From positions 1-10,932 of the forward strand of contig CADEFG010000101.1 of assembly GCA_902826505.1 (NCBI GenBank): DNA of 10,932 bases, written 5' to 3'. Source of the stretch: an uncultured Acidobacteriota bacterium. GTDB taxonomy: Bacteria; Acidobacteriota; Blastocatellia; Pyrinomonadales; Pyrinomonadaceae. Under the pieces are notes generated by a model. It did not search any database. It had not been told where the DNA came from and saw only the letters and a program-made list of their open reading frames with translations. Both the position numbers and the translations under genes were made by a program. Shown here piece by piece: positions 1 to 6,198 of the stretch (positions within the stretch are counted from its first letter, which is position 1; each line of letters opens with the position of its first letter).

Positions 1-192
1 AAAATTAATGCTTTGTGTTCTTCCCGGTGTGTTCGATGTTCGCGCCAAACCTTTGCGTTGCAACAAAGAATTAATCAGCGAAGATTTTCCGACATTCGAC
101 CGTCCGAGAAAAGCGATCTCGGGTAAACCGTCGGTCGTCCAATGCTCTTCGGCAAACGCGCTTTTGATAAATTCGGCGGAAGTGATTTTCAT
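1..192 (-). CDS. engB: Ribosome biogenesis GTPase EngB (YsxC/YihA), N-terminal part
   Basis: The reverse strand from an ATG at 190-192 is open to the window edge and gives the first 64 residues. They contain the EngB N-terminus: the stretch PEIAFLGRSNVGKSSLIN with the G1/Walker A loop at residues 30-38, followed by the switch I region KGLARTSNTPGRTQ (residues 47-60), both near-consensus for this family. EngB is a cytoplasmic GTPase needed for late assembly of the 50S ribosomal subunit. The remaining two thirds of the usual ~200 residues lie beyond position 1. The start is supported by the typical MKI-type beginning and distance to the G1 motif. No strong Shine-Dalgarno sequence is visible, because the upstream gap is entirely repeat (193-270). 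In Firmicutes engB follows tig-clpX-lon, so its place downstream of clpX fits. A forward-strand frame over the same bases is only a shadow. Confidence 0.93.
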   Translation of the reverse strand, partial: MKITSAEFIKSAFAEEHWTTDGLPEIAFLGRSNVGKSSLINSLLQRKGLARTSNTPGRTQSINF

Positions 193-270
193 TAATTTCA
201 AGTTTCCGGTTTCAAGTTCCAGGTTGTCAAAGTTTCAACCCAAATTTGAAACCTGAAACCGGAACTTAAA
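193..270. repeat. Heptamer-type fold-back repeat filling the gap before engB
   Basis: The left half (about 197-237) is built of roughly 7-base units such as agtttcc, ggtttca, agttcc and agtttca. The right half (245-265) has tttgaaa, cctgaaa and ccggaac, which are the complementary type. 197-218 and 249-270 can pair as an imperfect stem with a bulge. The repeat starts directly at the engB start codon and ends one base before the stop codon of the gene at 272, so it occupies the whole gap. It may be a transcribed hairpin between the two genes. Its function is unknown; the layout matches the repeat at 3315-3421, but the unit sequence differs. Confidence 0.6.
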
Positions 271-271
271 G

Positions 272-472
272 CTATTTAGCCGCCGCGTCAGTGCGCGTCT
301 GCAGCCATTTCTTCCTCATTTCGCGCTGAACGGCGAGCATTTCTTTGGCATCGGGTTGGCGCATCACCAGACTTTCAAGATTTGCCAATATTTTCGGACG
401 TTTTGTTAATTCCCGAAGCTTTGCCAGATGCGGTTCGAGCCTTGCAAAAACTGAAATACATTCGCCGCTCAC
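272..472 (-). CDS. Short hypothetical protein, N-terminally truncated paralogue of the next gene
   Basis: A 66-residue frame reads from a GTG at 470-472 to a TAG at 272-274. I do not recognise a function. Its body aligns with the C-terminal ~60 residues of the neighbouring protein (495-938): VFARLEPHLAKLR versus VFAKLYPFLPEIR, then ILANLESLVMRQPDA versus FLKNLEKLIMRMPDA, then KKWLQTR versus KSWLQKR. It is charged, probably helical, with no signal peptide or membrane segment. The start is uncertain: the frame stays open upstream into the neighbour's 3' end and there is no good ribosome binding site. An ATG at 475-477 lies in another frame and meets a stop at once. It is best explained as a partial tandem duplication that lost the N-terminal half; it may be a decaying remnant or a real short protein translated after its neighbour. 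Confidence 0.5.
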   Translation of the reverse strand: MSGECISVFARLEPHLAKLRELTKRPKILANLESLVMRQPDAKEMLAVQREMRKKWLQTRTDAAAK

Positions 473-494
473 GTCATTAAATATAAAATAAATT

Positions 495-938
495 TCAGGC
501 TTTTTGCGCCATTTCCGCGCGTTTTTGAAGCCAACTCTTGGTCATCTGCAACCGTTTTGCCAATCTTGCTTCGGCATCGGGCATTCGCATAATCAACTTT
601 TCTAAATTTTTCAGAAAATCCGGGCTGTCAAAACAATCCCTGATTTCCGGCAGAAAGGGATAAAGTTTTGCGAACACCAGAAATTGTTCGGTCGAAGCCT
701 CATTATACATTTCTTCATCAATTGCACCATGGTTGACAAACCCGGCGCCCATTTCCCAATAACTGATAACCATCCGCAATTTTGCACTTGTTTCCGGGTT
801 GCTTAAGGTCTGCAAAATATCCTCCAAGTTTTCCGGAAAATAAGAATCCATCCAGCTTCGCGCCTCGCGCATTTTTTCCTCGCGGCGTAATTCATACAAC
901 TTCAGAATCAAATCTGCCGATTGACCTTTATCATTCAT
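495..938 (-). CDS. Conserved hypothetical protein, possibly DUF4760-like
   Basis: A 147-residue soluble protein of unknown function. I chose the ATG at 936-938 over the in-frame GTG at 945-947, because a GAGG Shine-Dalgarno sequence (947-950) lies 8 bases before the ATG and overlaps the GTG. The protein is rich in charged residues and predicted helices: LILKLYELRREEKMREAR near the N-terminus, a central segment with SYWEMGAGFVNHGAIDEEMY, and a C-terminal helix pair ending KSWLQKRAEMAQ. The pattern of a YWE motif followed by VNHGAID resembles small proteins seen in Acidobacteriota and possibly the DUF4760 group, but I cannot confirm a family. No signal peptide or membrane span is seen. The gene is divergent from the gene at 1133 and is followed by a truncated paralogue at 272-472. 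Confidence 0.8.
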   Translation of the reverse strand: MNDKGQSADLILKLYELRREEKMREARSWMDSYFPENLEDILQTLSNPETSAKLRMVISYWEMGAGFVNHGAIDEEMYNEASTEQFLVFAKLYPFLPEIRDCFDSPDFLKNLEKLIMRMPDAEARLAKRLQMTKSWLQKRAEMAQKA

Positions 939-1132
939 ATTTTGCACCTCAAATTTTCTTTATTATTGTTAATTGTAATTCAATCGCCTTTGTTTTCATA
1001 AATCAATAATCATTTGGACGATTTTTTAAACGCCAGGAATCAAATAAAAAACTATTGTGAATCCGTATTTTCCAAACTTCCGAAAATTCTATCGATTATT
1101 GGAATTTATCCGCCGAACTTCAAGGAGAAATT

Positions 1133-1600
1133 ATGAAAAAAACAATTTTCAACTTAACCATACTTTTAATTTTCGCGGCTTTTGCTTTCGGACAAACAAC
1201 GGGTAAAAGTTCGATCAACAAAAACAAAAATACCGAACAAACCATTATGCAGACCGAGCAAAAAATACTCGATTCAATTTTGCAGGGGAAGATTGCGGCG
1301 GTCGAAAAATATTACGCCGACGGCTACGTTTTGACTTCGCCCGAAGGAATCTTGATTACCAAAAATGATTTAATTTCGTCGTTCAAATCAGGCGCGTTGA
1401 AAGTAGAATCTTCCGTTAACAGTGAAATGAAAGTGACCGTTTACGGCAACACGGCAATCGCCCGCTTCAGAAGCACCGATCAAGGCATTTTTAACGGTCA
1501 GTCGATTTCGGGAACTTTTCAATGGACGGATGTTTTTGTCAAATTGAATGGCAATTGGGCGCTGATTTCAAGCAACGGAACGCCGCTAATATCGCAATAA
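1133..1600 (+). CDS. Secreted SnoaL/DUF4440-like (NTF2-fold) protein
   Basis: A 155-residue protein with a clear Sec signal peptide (MKK, hydrophobic core to about residue 19, then FGQ), so it is probably periplasmic or exported. After a polar Ser/Lys/Asn linker, residues ~38-152 match the DUF4440 pattern of the NTF2-like superfamily: a helix (TEQKILDSILQGK), EKYYADGYVLTSPEG, a strand containing VTVYGNTAIARFR, and the closing WTDVFVKLNGNWALISSNGT. Such domains bind small molecules or act as enzymes, but the substrate cannot be told. A strong Shine-Dalgarno sequence AAGGAG (1122-1127) lies 5 bases before the ATG. The next gene starts 17 bases after its stop and has a related fold, so the two probably form an operon that arose within the same superfamily. 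I found no convincing promoter in 948-1132. Confidence 0.85.
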   Translation: MKKTIFNLTILLIFAAFAFGQTTGKSSINKNKNTEQTIMQTEQKILDSILQGKIAAVEKYYADGYVLTSPEGILITKNDLISSFKSGALKVESSVNSEMKVTVYGNTAIARFRSTDQGIFNGQSISGTFQWTDVFVKLNGNWALISSNGTPLISQ

Positions 1601-1617
1601 CTAAGGGAAAAACAAAA

Positions 1618-2079
1618 ATGTCAGAAGAAAATAAATCGATCGTTCAGCGTTTTATCAACGAATTTCAAACCAACGGACGCGAAGAAATCGCTTTGGAAAT
1701 TCTTGCTGAAAATTTCGTCGATCATTCGGCAATTCCGCCGTTCACGCCCGATCGAAACGGTGTCTTTCAGCTTTTCAGAATGTTGCGCTCTGCCTTCAGC
1801 GAATTTCGCGCCGAAATTCAAGACCAGCTTGCCGATGGCGATAAAGTCGTGACGCGCAAAACTTTACACGGCGTCCACACGGGCGAATTTTTCGGTATTG
1901 CCGCGACCAAAAATCCGATAAAACTTGGCGTCATAGATATTTTGCGGTTAAAAGAACGGTCAATTTGTCGAGCATTGGTGTCAGGTCGATTTCGCCGGCT
2001 TAATGCAGCAAATTACAACGAACTAATCGAAAGAAATATTGCCGCGATTCCCTCGAAAAAATCGTTTCGCGCTTTTTAA
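1618..2079 (+). CDS. SnoaL-like ester cyclase, frameshifted near its 3' end
   Basis: The ATG at 1618 follows an AAGGGA ribosome binding site (1603-1608) with a 9-base spacer. Residues 1-112 follow the SnoaL/ester cyclase pattern: NKSIVQRFINEFQTNGREE, ENFVDHSAIPP, FRMLRSAFSEFRAEI, DKVVTRKTLHGVHTGEFFG and IDILRLK. After codon 1951-1953 the frame as read loses similarity and ends at 2079. Dropping one base around 1954-1956 restores the expected ending (D/N)GQFVEHW, then DFAGLMQQITTN and a TAA at 2024-2026, close to the usual length. This is therefore a one-base insertion, either a true mutation or a sequencing error in aaaagaa. The family includes polyketide cyclases and small hydrolase-like proteins; the substrate is unknown. 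As read, its stop overlaps that of the convergent clpX by three bases; the restored stop would leave a ~50-base gap. Confidence 0.8.
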   Translation: MSEENKSIVQRFINEFQTNGREEIALEILAENFVDHSAIPPFTPDRNGVFQLFRMLRSAFSEFRAEIQDQLADGDKVVTRKTLHGVHTGEFFGIAATKNPIKLGVIDILRLKERSICRALVSGRFRRLNAANYNELIERNIAAIPSKKSFRAF

Positions 2080-3314
2080 GCCGCTTCATCAATTTCGCGC
2101 AAAACTTCGAGCGGCGCGGCTTTTCTTTCGATCATTTCTTTGGTGATGACCAGTTCTTTGACCTTTTTCTGCGAAGGCAGAACATACATTGATTCGAGCA
2201 AAACTTCCTCTAAGATCATCATCAAACCGCGCGCGCCGACTTTCCGGTCGAGGGCTTTTTTGGCGACCGCTTTGATCGCATCGTCGGTAAATTTCAAACG
2301 AATGTTATCAAATTCGAATTTACGCTGATATTGTTTGATAAGCGCGTTTTTGGGTTCGGTCAGAATCTGGATCAAGGCTTTTTCGTCGAGTTCGTGAAGA
2401 GTTCCGAGAACCGGCAAACGTCCGACAAACTCGGGAATCAAACCGTAATGAATCAAATCTTCGGGTTCGAGTTTATCGATCGCTTCGTTCTGCCGTTGTT
2501 TGCTCGATTTCACATCTGCAGAAAACCCCAAAGATTTATTGCGGAAACGTTTTTCGACAACTCTTTCGAGACCGATAAAGGCGCCGCCGCAGAGAAAAAG
2601 GATATTGGTCGTATCGATCGGCGTAAATTCCTGCTGCGGATGTTTGCGACCGCCCTGCGTCGGAACATTGGCAACGGTTCCTTCGAGAATTTTCAGTAAT
2701 GCCTGCTGAATGCCTTCGCCCGAAACGTCGCGCGTGATCGAGGGATTATCGTCTTTGCGGCAGATCTTATCAATTTCGTCGATATAAATAATCCCGGTTT
2801 GAGCGCGTTCGACATCGCCGCCCGCCGACTGTAAAAGGCGCAGCAAAATCGTTTCGACATCTTCGCCGACGTATCCGGCTTCGGTCAAACTCGTCGCGTC
2901 AACAATACAGAACGGAACACTCAAAACCCGCGCCAGAGTCTGGGCAAGCAAAGTTTTTCCCGTGCCCGTCGGACCAATCAACAATATGTTCGATTTTTGG
3001 AGTTCAATATCGGTGCGTCGTTTGGCGAGTTCGATCCGTTTATAATGCTGATAGACGGCGACCGAGAGACGTTTTTTCGTTTCGTCCTGACCGATCACAT
3101 ATTCGTCCAGAAAGGATTTTAGCTCCTGCGGTTTCGGCAGGGTTGTGCGGATTGTCGCATTTTCGGCTTGTTCGTCGTCATTGATAATTTCGTTGCAAAT
3201 GTCTATACATTCATTGCAGATATAAACACTCGGTCCGGCAATCAATTTTTTGACTTCATTCTGCGATTTGCCGCAAAACGAACAGCGTAAGATTTCTTCT
3301 GGTCGCCTAATCAT
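2076..3314 (-). CDS. clpX: ATP-dependent Clp protease ATP-binding subunit ClpX
   Basis: A 412-residue, full-length ClpX. This AAA+ unfoldase forms a hexamer that recognises tagged substrates, unfolds them and feeds them into ClpP in the cytoplasm. Visible features are the N-terminal zinc-binding domain (Cys11, Cys14, Cys33, Cys36), Walker A GPTGTGKT at 114-121, the pore-1 loop GYVGED at 146-151, Walker B IIYIDEID at 174-181, the RKH loop residues at 222-224, the ClpP-docking loop as LGF at 261-263 (IGF in E. coli), and the sensor-2 GARGL near the C-terminus. The ATG at 3312-3314 gives the usual MxRRPEE beginning. No Shine-Dalgarno sequence is visible because a heptamer repeat runs up to the start codon. 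It lies 107 bases downstream of clpP in the same direction, most likely in one transcription unit, and is convergent with the ester cyclase gene. Confidence 0.98.
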   Translation of the reverse strand: MIRRPEEILRCSFCGKSQNEVKKLIAGPSVYICNECIDICNEIINDDEQAENATIRTTLPKPQELKSFLDEYVIGQDETKKRLSVAVYQHYKRIELAKRRTDIELQKSNILLIGPTGTGKTLLAQTLARVLSVPFCIVDATSLTEAGYVGEDVETILLRLLQSAGGDVERAQTGIIYIDEIDKICRKDDNPSITRDVSGEGIQQALLKILEGTVANVPTQGGRKHPQQEFTPIDTTNILFLCGGAFIGLERVVEKRFRNKSLGFSADVKSSKQRQNEAIDKLEPEDLIHYGLIPEFVGRLPVLGTLHELDEKALIQILTEPKNALIKQYQRKFEFDNIRLKFTDDAIKAVAKKALDRKVGARGLMMILEEVLLESMYVLPSQKKVKELVITKEMIERKAAPLEVLREIDEAA

Positions 3315-3421
3315 ATTTAAGATTTAAGATTTTAGATTTTGGATTTTGGATCGTTTTTTGTAAAGAGATGCTCAAACTCAAGAACATTCAATCCAAAATC
3401 GCAAATCCAAAATCCGAAATC
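3315..3421. repeat. Opposed heptamer arrays filling the clpP-clpX gap
   Basis: Left array 3321-3351 consists of consecutive 7-base units gatttaa, gatttta, gattttg, gattttg, gat. Right array 3394-3421 consists of caaaatc, gcaaatc, caaaatc and cgaaatc, the reverse complements of gattttg, gatttgc, gattttg and gatttcg. The arms can pair with a ~42-base centre (3352-3393) as loop. The element begins directly before the clpX start codon and ends directly beside the clpP stop codon, so nothing else fits in the gap. It would be transcribed in the clpP-clpX message and could affect clpX translation or message stability; this is inference. Confidence 0.75.
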
Positions 3422-4006
3422 CTATTTGTCTCTGTGTTCAATAACTTCGTCAATCAAACCATATTCTTTGGCTTGAATCGGCGATAAAATCCGGTCGCGT
3501 TCGACGTCTTTTTCAACCTGGTCAAAATCCTGCCCCGAATGATACGCCAGAATCCGCGAAGTCATTTCGCGCATCCGCAAAATTTCTTCCGCCATAATGC
3601 GCACATCGGTTGCCTGCCCAGAAGCTCCGCCGGACGGCTGGTGAATCAAAATTCGGGAATGTGGCAAAGCAAAGCGCTTGCCTTTTGCACCGGCGGTCAA
3701 AAGCAGTGCGCCCATCGAAGCACATTGACCGACACAGATGGTCGCGACATCGTTTTTGATAAATTGCATCGTGTCGTAAATCGCCATTCCGGCTGTGATC
3801 GAACCGCCGGGCGAATTGATATACAAATTGATGTCGCGTTCAGGGTCTTCGGCTTCCAAAAACAGAAGTTGGGCGACGATCAAATTAGCAACCATATCGT
3901 CAATCGGCGTGCCGATAAAAATGATGCTGTCTTTCAACAGTCTTGAATAAATGTCAAAAGCACGTTCGCCACGCGAAGTTTGCTCGACTACCATTGGAAC
4001 TAACAT
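3422..4006 (-). CDS. clpP: ATP-dependent Clp protease proteolytic subunit ClpP
   Basis: A 194-residue serine peptidase that forms two stacked heptameric rings and degrades proteins delivered by ClpX. The catalytic triad is visible: Ser97 in GQCASMGALLL, His122 in ILIHQPSGG, and Asp171 in ERDRILSP. The glycine-rich NSPGGSITAGMAIYDTM motif (64-80) also matches the family. The short N-terminal pro-like segment and MLVPMVVEQTSRGERAFDIY beginning are typical of a standard catalytic ClpP, so the ATG at 4004-4006 is well supported; a GA-rich AAGAGAG (4014-4020 reversed) serves as a weak ribosome binding site. It sits between tig and clpX in the same direction. A long inverted repeat (4074-4136) in the 169-base gap behind tig may end or attenuate the tig transcript before clpP. 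Confidence 0.98.
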   Translation of the reverse strand: MLVPMVVEQTSRGERAFDIYSRLLKDSIIFIGTPIDDMVANLIVAQLLFLEAEDPERDINLYINSPGGSITAGMAIYDTMQFIKNDVATICVGQCASMGALLLTAGAKGKRFALPHSRILIHQPSGGASGQATDVRIMAEEILRMREMTSRILAYHSGQDFDQVEKDVERDRILSPIQAKEYGLIDEVIEHRDK

Positions 4007-4073
4007 AATTTTTCTCTCTTTTCTTTAATTACAAGATTTGAAGCAAATTGTTTAAGAATTGGATTAAATTAAA

Positions 4074-4136
4074 GAAGATAAGTTGTTGAAATAATAGCTG
4101 AATGGCTATCCGTAAAAGATTTTACAACTTATCTTC
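4074..4136 (-). promoter_or_regulatory. Nested inverted repeat between tig and clpP (terminator or attenuator candidate)
   Basis: 4074-4086 (gaagataagttgt) and 4124-4136 (acaacttatcttc) form a perfect 13-base inverted repeat with a 37-base spacer. Inside the spacer a second 5-base stem, 4094-4098 with 4105-4109, closes a 6-base loop. Read in the minus direction the outer stem is followed by CTTCTTTAATTT, a modest U-rich tail, so it could act as an intrinsic terminator or attenuator of the tig message. The long spacer is unusual for a terminator, and a protein-binding site cannot be excluded. Confidence 0.5.
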
Positions 4137-4175
4137 CAAAATGCAAACTCTCAAATAACTAACTTTCAAATAATA

Positions 4176-5618
4176 CTATTTATCCTTTTTTGCCGTTTTC
4201 TTTTTCGGCTTTTCTTCTTTTACTTCGGCATCTGCCGTTTCGGCGGTTGCCTTTTCGCTTTTCGGTTTATCTTCAACTGTTTCGGTTGGTTTCTGCGTTT
4301 CGTCAAGCCATTCACCGTCGGTTATCTTGGCATGATTGAAAATTGCTTCGACCGCTTTGCGGGTCCGTAAATTATTGGCGATATTGGCTTCACCGCCCTG
4401 CTGCTGGTTGATTGATTCTTTTATTTGCTCAACCGGAACATTATAATAATGCGCCATCATCTCGATTTCTTTTACCACTTCATCATCGGTCACTTCGACC
4501 TTTTCAAGATCGGCAATTTTTTCGAGCAGCATCGCCCCGCGTACATCACGCTCGGCTTGCGTCCGCATTTGATTATACGCCATTTGGACAAATTCTTTTT
4601 CGACTTTGTTTAAATCAACCCCGCGCTGCTGCATATCCTGCGCGAAATTGTTCAAAAGATTGCGAGCTTGCGCTTCGATCAGCGTATTCGGAATTTCAAA
4701 CTCGTGCTTTTCAAGCAATTTATTGATCAATTCGGTGCGAACGGCGGCATCGGCATCGGATTTTGAAACCGATTCCATATCTTTCCCCAACCGAGTTTTC
4801 AGATCATCTAGCGATTCATAACCTTCATCCAAACTCTGCGCCCATTCATCGTCGAGTTCGGGCAATTCGATTTTGCCGAGTGATTTTACTTTTGCCTTAT
4901 ATGTCACTGTTTTCCCCGCCAAAACGGGCGAAGAAAATTCCGCCGGATATTCAACCGTAAATTCTTTTTCCTCGTCCGGTTCCAAACCAACGAGATTTTC
5001 AGTAAAAGATTGCTCGATATTAGCGTCGCCGAGAGTGATCTCCAAATCATCGGCTTTGATCGGTTCCGCGACCGGATCGTCGGCAAATGTTCCTTCTAAA
5101 TCGACAATGACCGTATCACCCGTTTCCGATTTGCGACCTTCGACCGGCATCAAAGTCGCGCCCGACTGCCGGCGTTGGTCGATGATCCGTTCCATTTCGC
5201 CTTCGGGAAGCGGGCGAACACGGCGCGTGCTTTCTAAACCTTTATAATCAGGCGTCGGAATTTCGGGCATCACTTCGACGTGAATATGAAGCAAAAGCGA
5301 TTGGGAACCGTTCAGTTTCAGATTATCAAAATTGTCAAAATGCAATTGCGGCTCGGATAGTGGTTGCAGAGAGTGTTCCTCAATTGCCTGCTGAACTTTT
5401 TCGGGCAAAAGCTCGCGCAAAACCTCGTTTTGAATTTCTTCTTTAAACCTCAGGCGAATTACGTCCAATGGCGCGAGCCCCTTGCGAAAGCCCGGAACAT
5501 TTGCGCCTTTCGCGTATTTCTGGCTGACTTTGTTATAAACTTCCTTGACCGCTTCCGGTTCAATTTCGATTTTAATTTCTTTTTGTGTCGGAGAAACTTC
5601 CGTTAATTCAGTTTTCAT
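4176..5618 (-). CDS. tig: Trigger factor (ribosome-associated chaperone/PPIase)
   Basis: A 480-residue trigger factor, which binds the ribosome beside the exit tunnel and shields nascent chains. Order of domains: N-terminal ribosome-binding domain (1 to ~115) with the signature loop PGFRKGLAP at 42-50; FKBP-type peptidyl-prolyl isomerase domain (about 161-248, beginning GRKSETGDTVIVDLEG); and a helical C-terminal substrate-cradling domain (about 255-435). The loop has Leu48 where GFRKGK is usual. The protein ends in a ~40-residue low-complexity tail rich in Lys, Glu, Thr and Ala (KPKKKTAKKDK), an extension beyond the ~430 residues of E. coli trigger factor. The ATG at 5616-5618 gives the usual MKTELTEVSPTQKEIKIE beginning; only a poor ribosome binding site is seen. 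A tRNA-Leu gene lies 69 bases upstream and may share the transcript; clpP and clpX follow. Confidence 0.97.
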   Translation of the reverse strand: MKTELTEVSPTQKEIKIEIEPEAVKEVYNKVSQKYAKGANVPGFRKGLAPLDVIRLRFKEEIQNEVLRELLPEKVQQAIEEHSLQPLSEPQLHFDNFDNLKLNGSQSLLLHIHVEVMPEIPTPDYKGLESTRRVRPLPEGEMERIIDQRRQSGATLMPVEGRKSETGDTVIVDLEGTFADDPVAEPIKADDLEITLGDANIEQSFTENLVGLEPDEEKEFTVEYPAEFSSPVLAGKTVTYKAKVKSLGKIELPELDDEWAQSLDEGYESLDDLKTRLGKDMESVSKSDADAAVRTELINKLLEKHEFEIPNTLIEAQARNLLNNFAQDMQQRGVDLNKVEKEFVQMAYNQMRTQAERDVRGAMLLEKIADLEKVEVTDDEVVKEIEMMAHYYNVPVEQIKESINQQQGGEANIANNLRTRKAVEAIFNHAKITDGEWLDETQKPTETVEDKPKSEKATAETADAEVKEEKPKKKTAKKDK

Positions 5619-5687
5619 TTAATAAATTTTGAGCTCATCAAAAACACCTGGACGAGCAGCTTTTCAATATCGTATTTTTAAATCTGT

Positions 5688-5772
5688 TGGTGCTGAGAGC
5701 GAGACTCGAACTCGCACGCCTTACGGCACTGGCTCCTAAGACCAGCGCGGCTACCAATTACGCCATCTCAGC
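5688..5772 (-). tRNA. tRNA-Leu, anticodon UAG
   Basis: The reverse strand folds into an 85-base class II tRNA. The acceptor stem pairs GCTGAGA with TCTCAGC, and the discriminator A73 and CCA end are encoded (5688-5691). The D region contains TAATTGGTAG. The anticodon stem CTGGT/GCCAG closes the loop CTTAGGA, giving anticodon TAG, which reads CUA and related Leu codons. A long variable arm around TGCCGTAAGGCGT identifies a leucine-type class II tRNA, and the T arm is GCGAG-TTCGAGT-CTCGC. It is in the same direction as tig, an arrangement also seen in other bacterial tig-clpP-clpX loci. Confidence 0.97.
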
Positions 5773-5892
5773 AAATTTGTCAGAACCAGTTGCCATCGCA
5801 AGTGGTATTTTCCTAAAAAATTGCCAAATAACAAGCAAATTTGAATTTATCGTTTTTGAGAACGAAAGTCTAGCGAGGCATTTTTCAGGAAA

Positions 5893-6162
5893 TTATTTCG
5901 TCAGATATTTACGTTTGTATTCTTCCAATTGCCGGTCTTCTTCTTTTAGGTCAGCAATCGCAATCGGTGATTTTTCTTCAAGATGTTTGACGCTTTTTTC
6001 CTTTGCAAAGAACAATTTATAGCCGCCGTAACCGATCGCGGCAAGGAGTCCCACCCAAAGGGCAAACCACAAAAGCGCGGAAATAATTCCGATGAGCCAA
6101 ATCCCGACAACCACGATTGCGATAACTCCGATGACCGTTAAAATGATTTTGATGGTATCCAT
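5893..6162 (-). CDS. Small membrane protein, paralogue of the protein at 6787-7038
   Basis: An 89-residue protein with a long hydrophobic region (about residues 4-52) able to form two transmembrane helices, the second with ALLWFALWVGLLAAIGYGGYK, then a charged cytoplasmic-type tail (LEEKSPIAIADL ... EEYKRKYLTK). The ATG at 6160-6162 has an AGAGG ribosome binding site 7 bases or so upstream. It aligns with the protein at 6787-7038 through W-x3-W-x-G, GY-x-GYK, LE-x-K-x-PI and a final EYK, so the two arose by duplication. I do not recognise a named family or function. It is the last gene of a minus-strand cluster with a lipoprotein gene 36 bases upstream. Confidence 0.75.
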   Translation of the reverse strand: MDTIKIILTVIGVIAIVVVGIWLIGIISALLWFALWVGLLAAIGYGGYKLFFAKEKSVKHLEEKSPIAIADLKEEDRQLEEYKRKYLTK

Positions 6163-6198
6163 TTAAGACCTCTGTGAAAAATTATATCAAATTTCGTG

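Noticed and set aside
8..256. Plus-strand frame of 82 codons at the left end
   Set aside because: It runs antisense to the clear EngB N-terminus and through the repeat; it resembles no known protein.
948..1132. Promoters in the divergent gap between the genes at 938 and 1133
   Set aside because: The region is AT-rich and must hold promoters, but I found no hexamer pair with proper spacing on either strand that I would defend.
2331..2709. Plus-strand frames inside clpX, and similar ones inside clpP, tig and murE
   Set aside because: They are antisense shadows of strongly conserved genes with no ribosome binding sites or recognisable domains.
193..3421. The short repeats as a CRISPR array
   Set aside because: Units are 7 bases and directly adjacent, arranged as inverted arms, with no regular spacers and no cas genes in the window.
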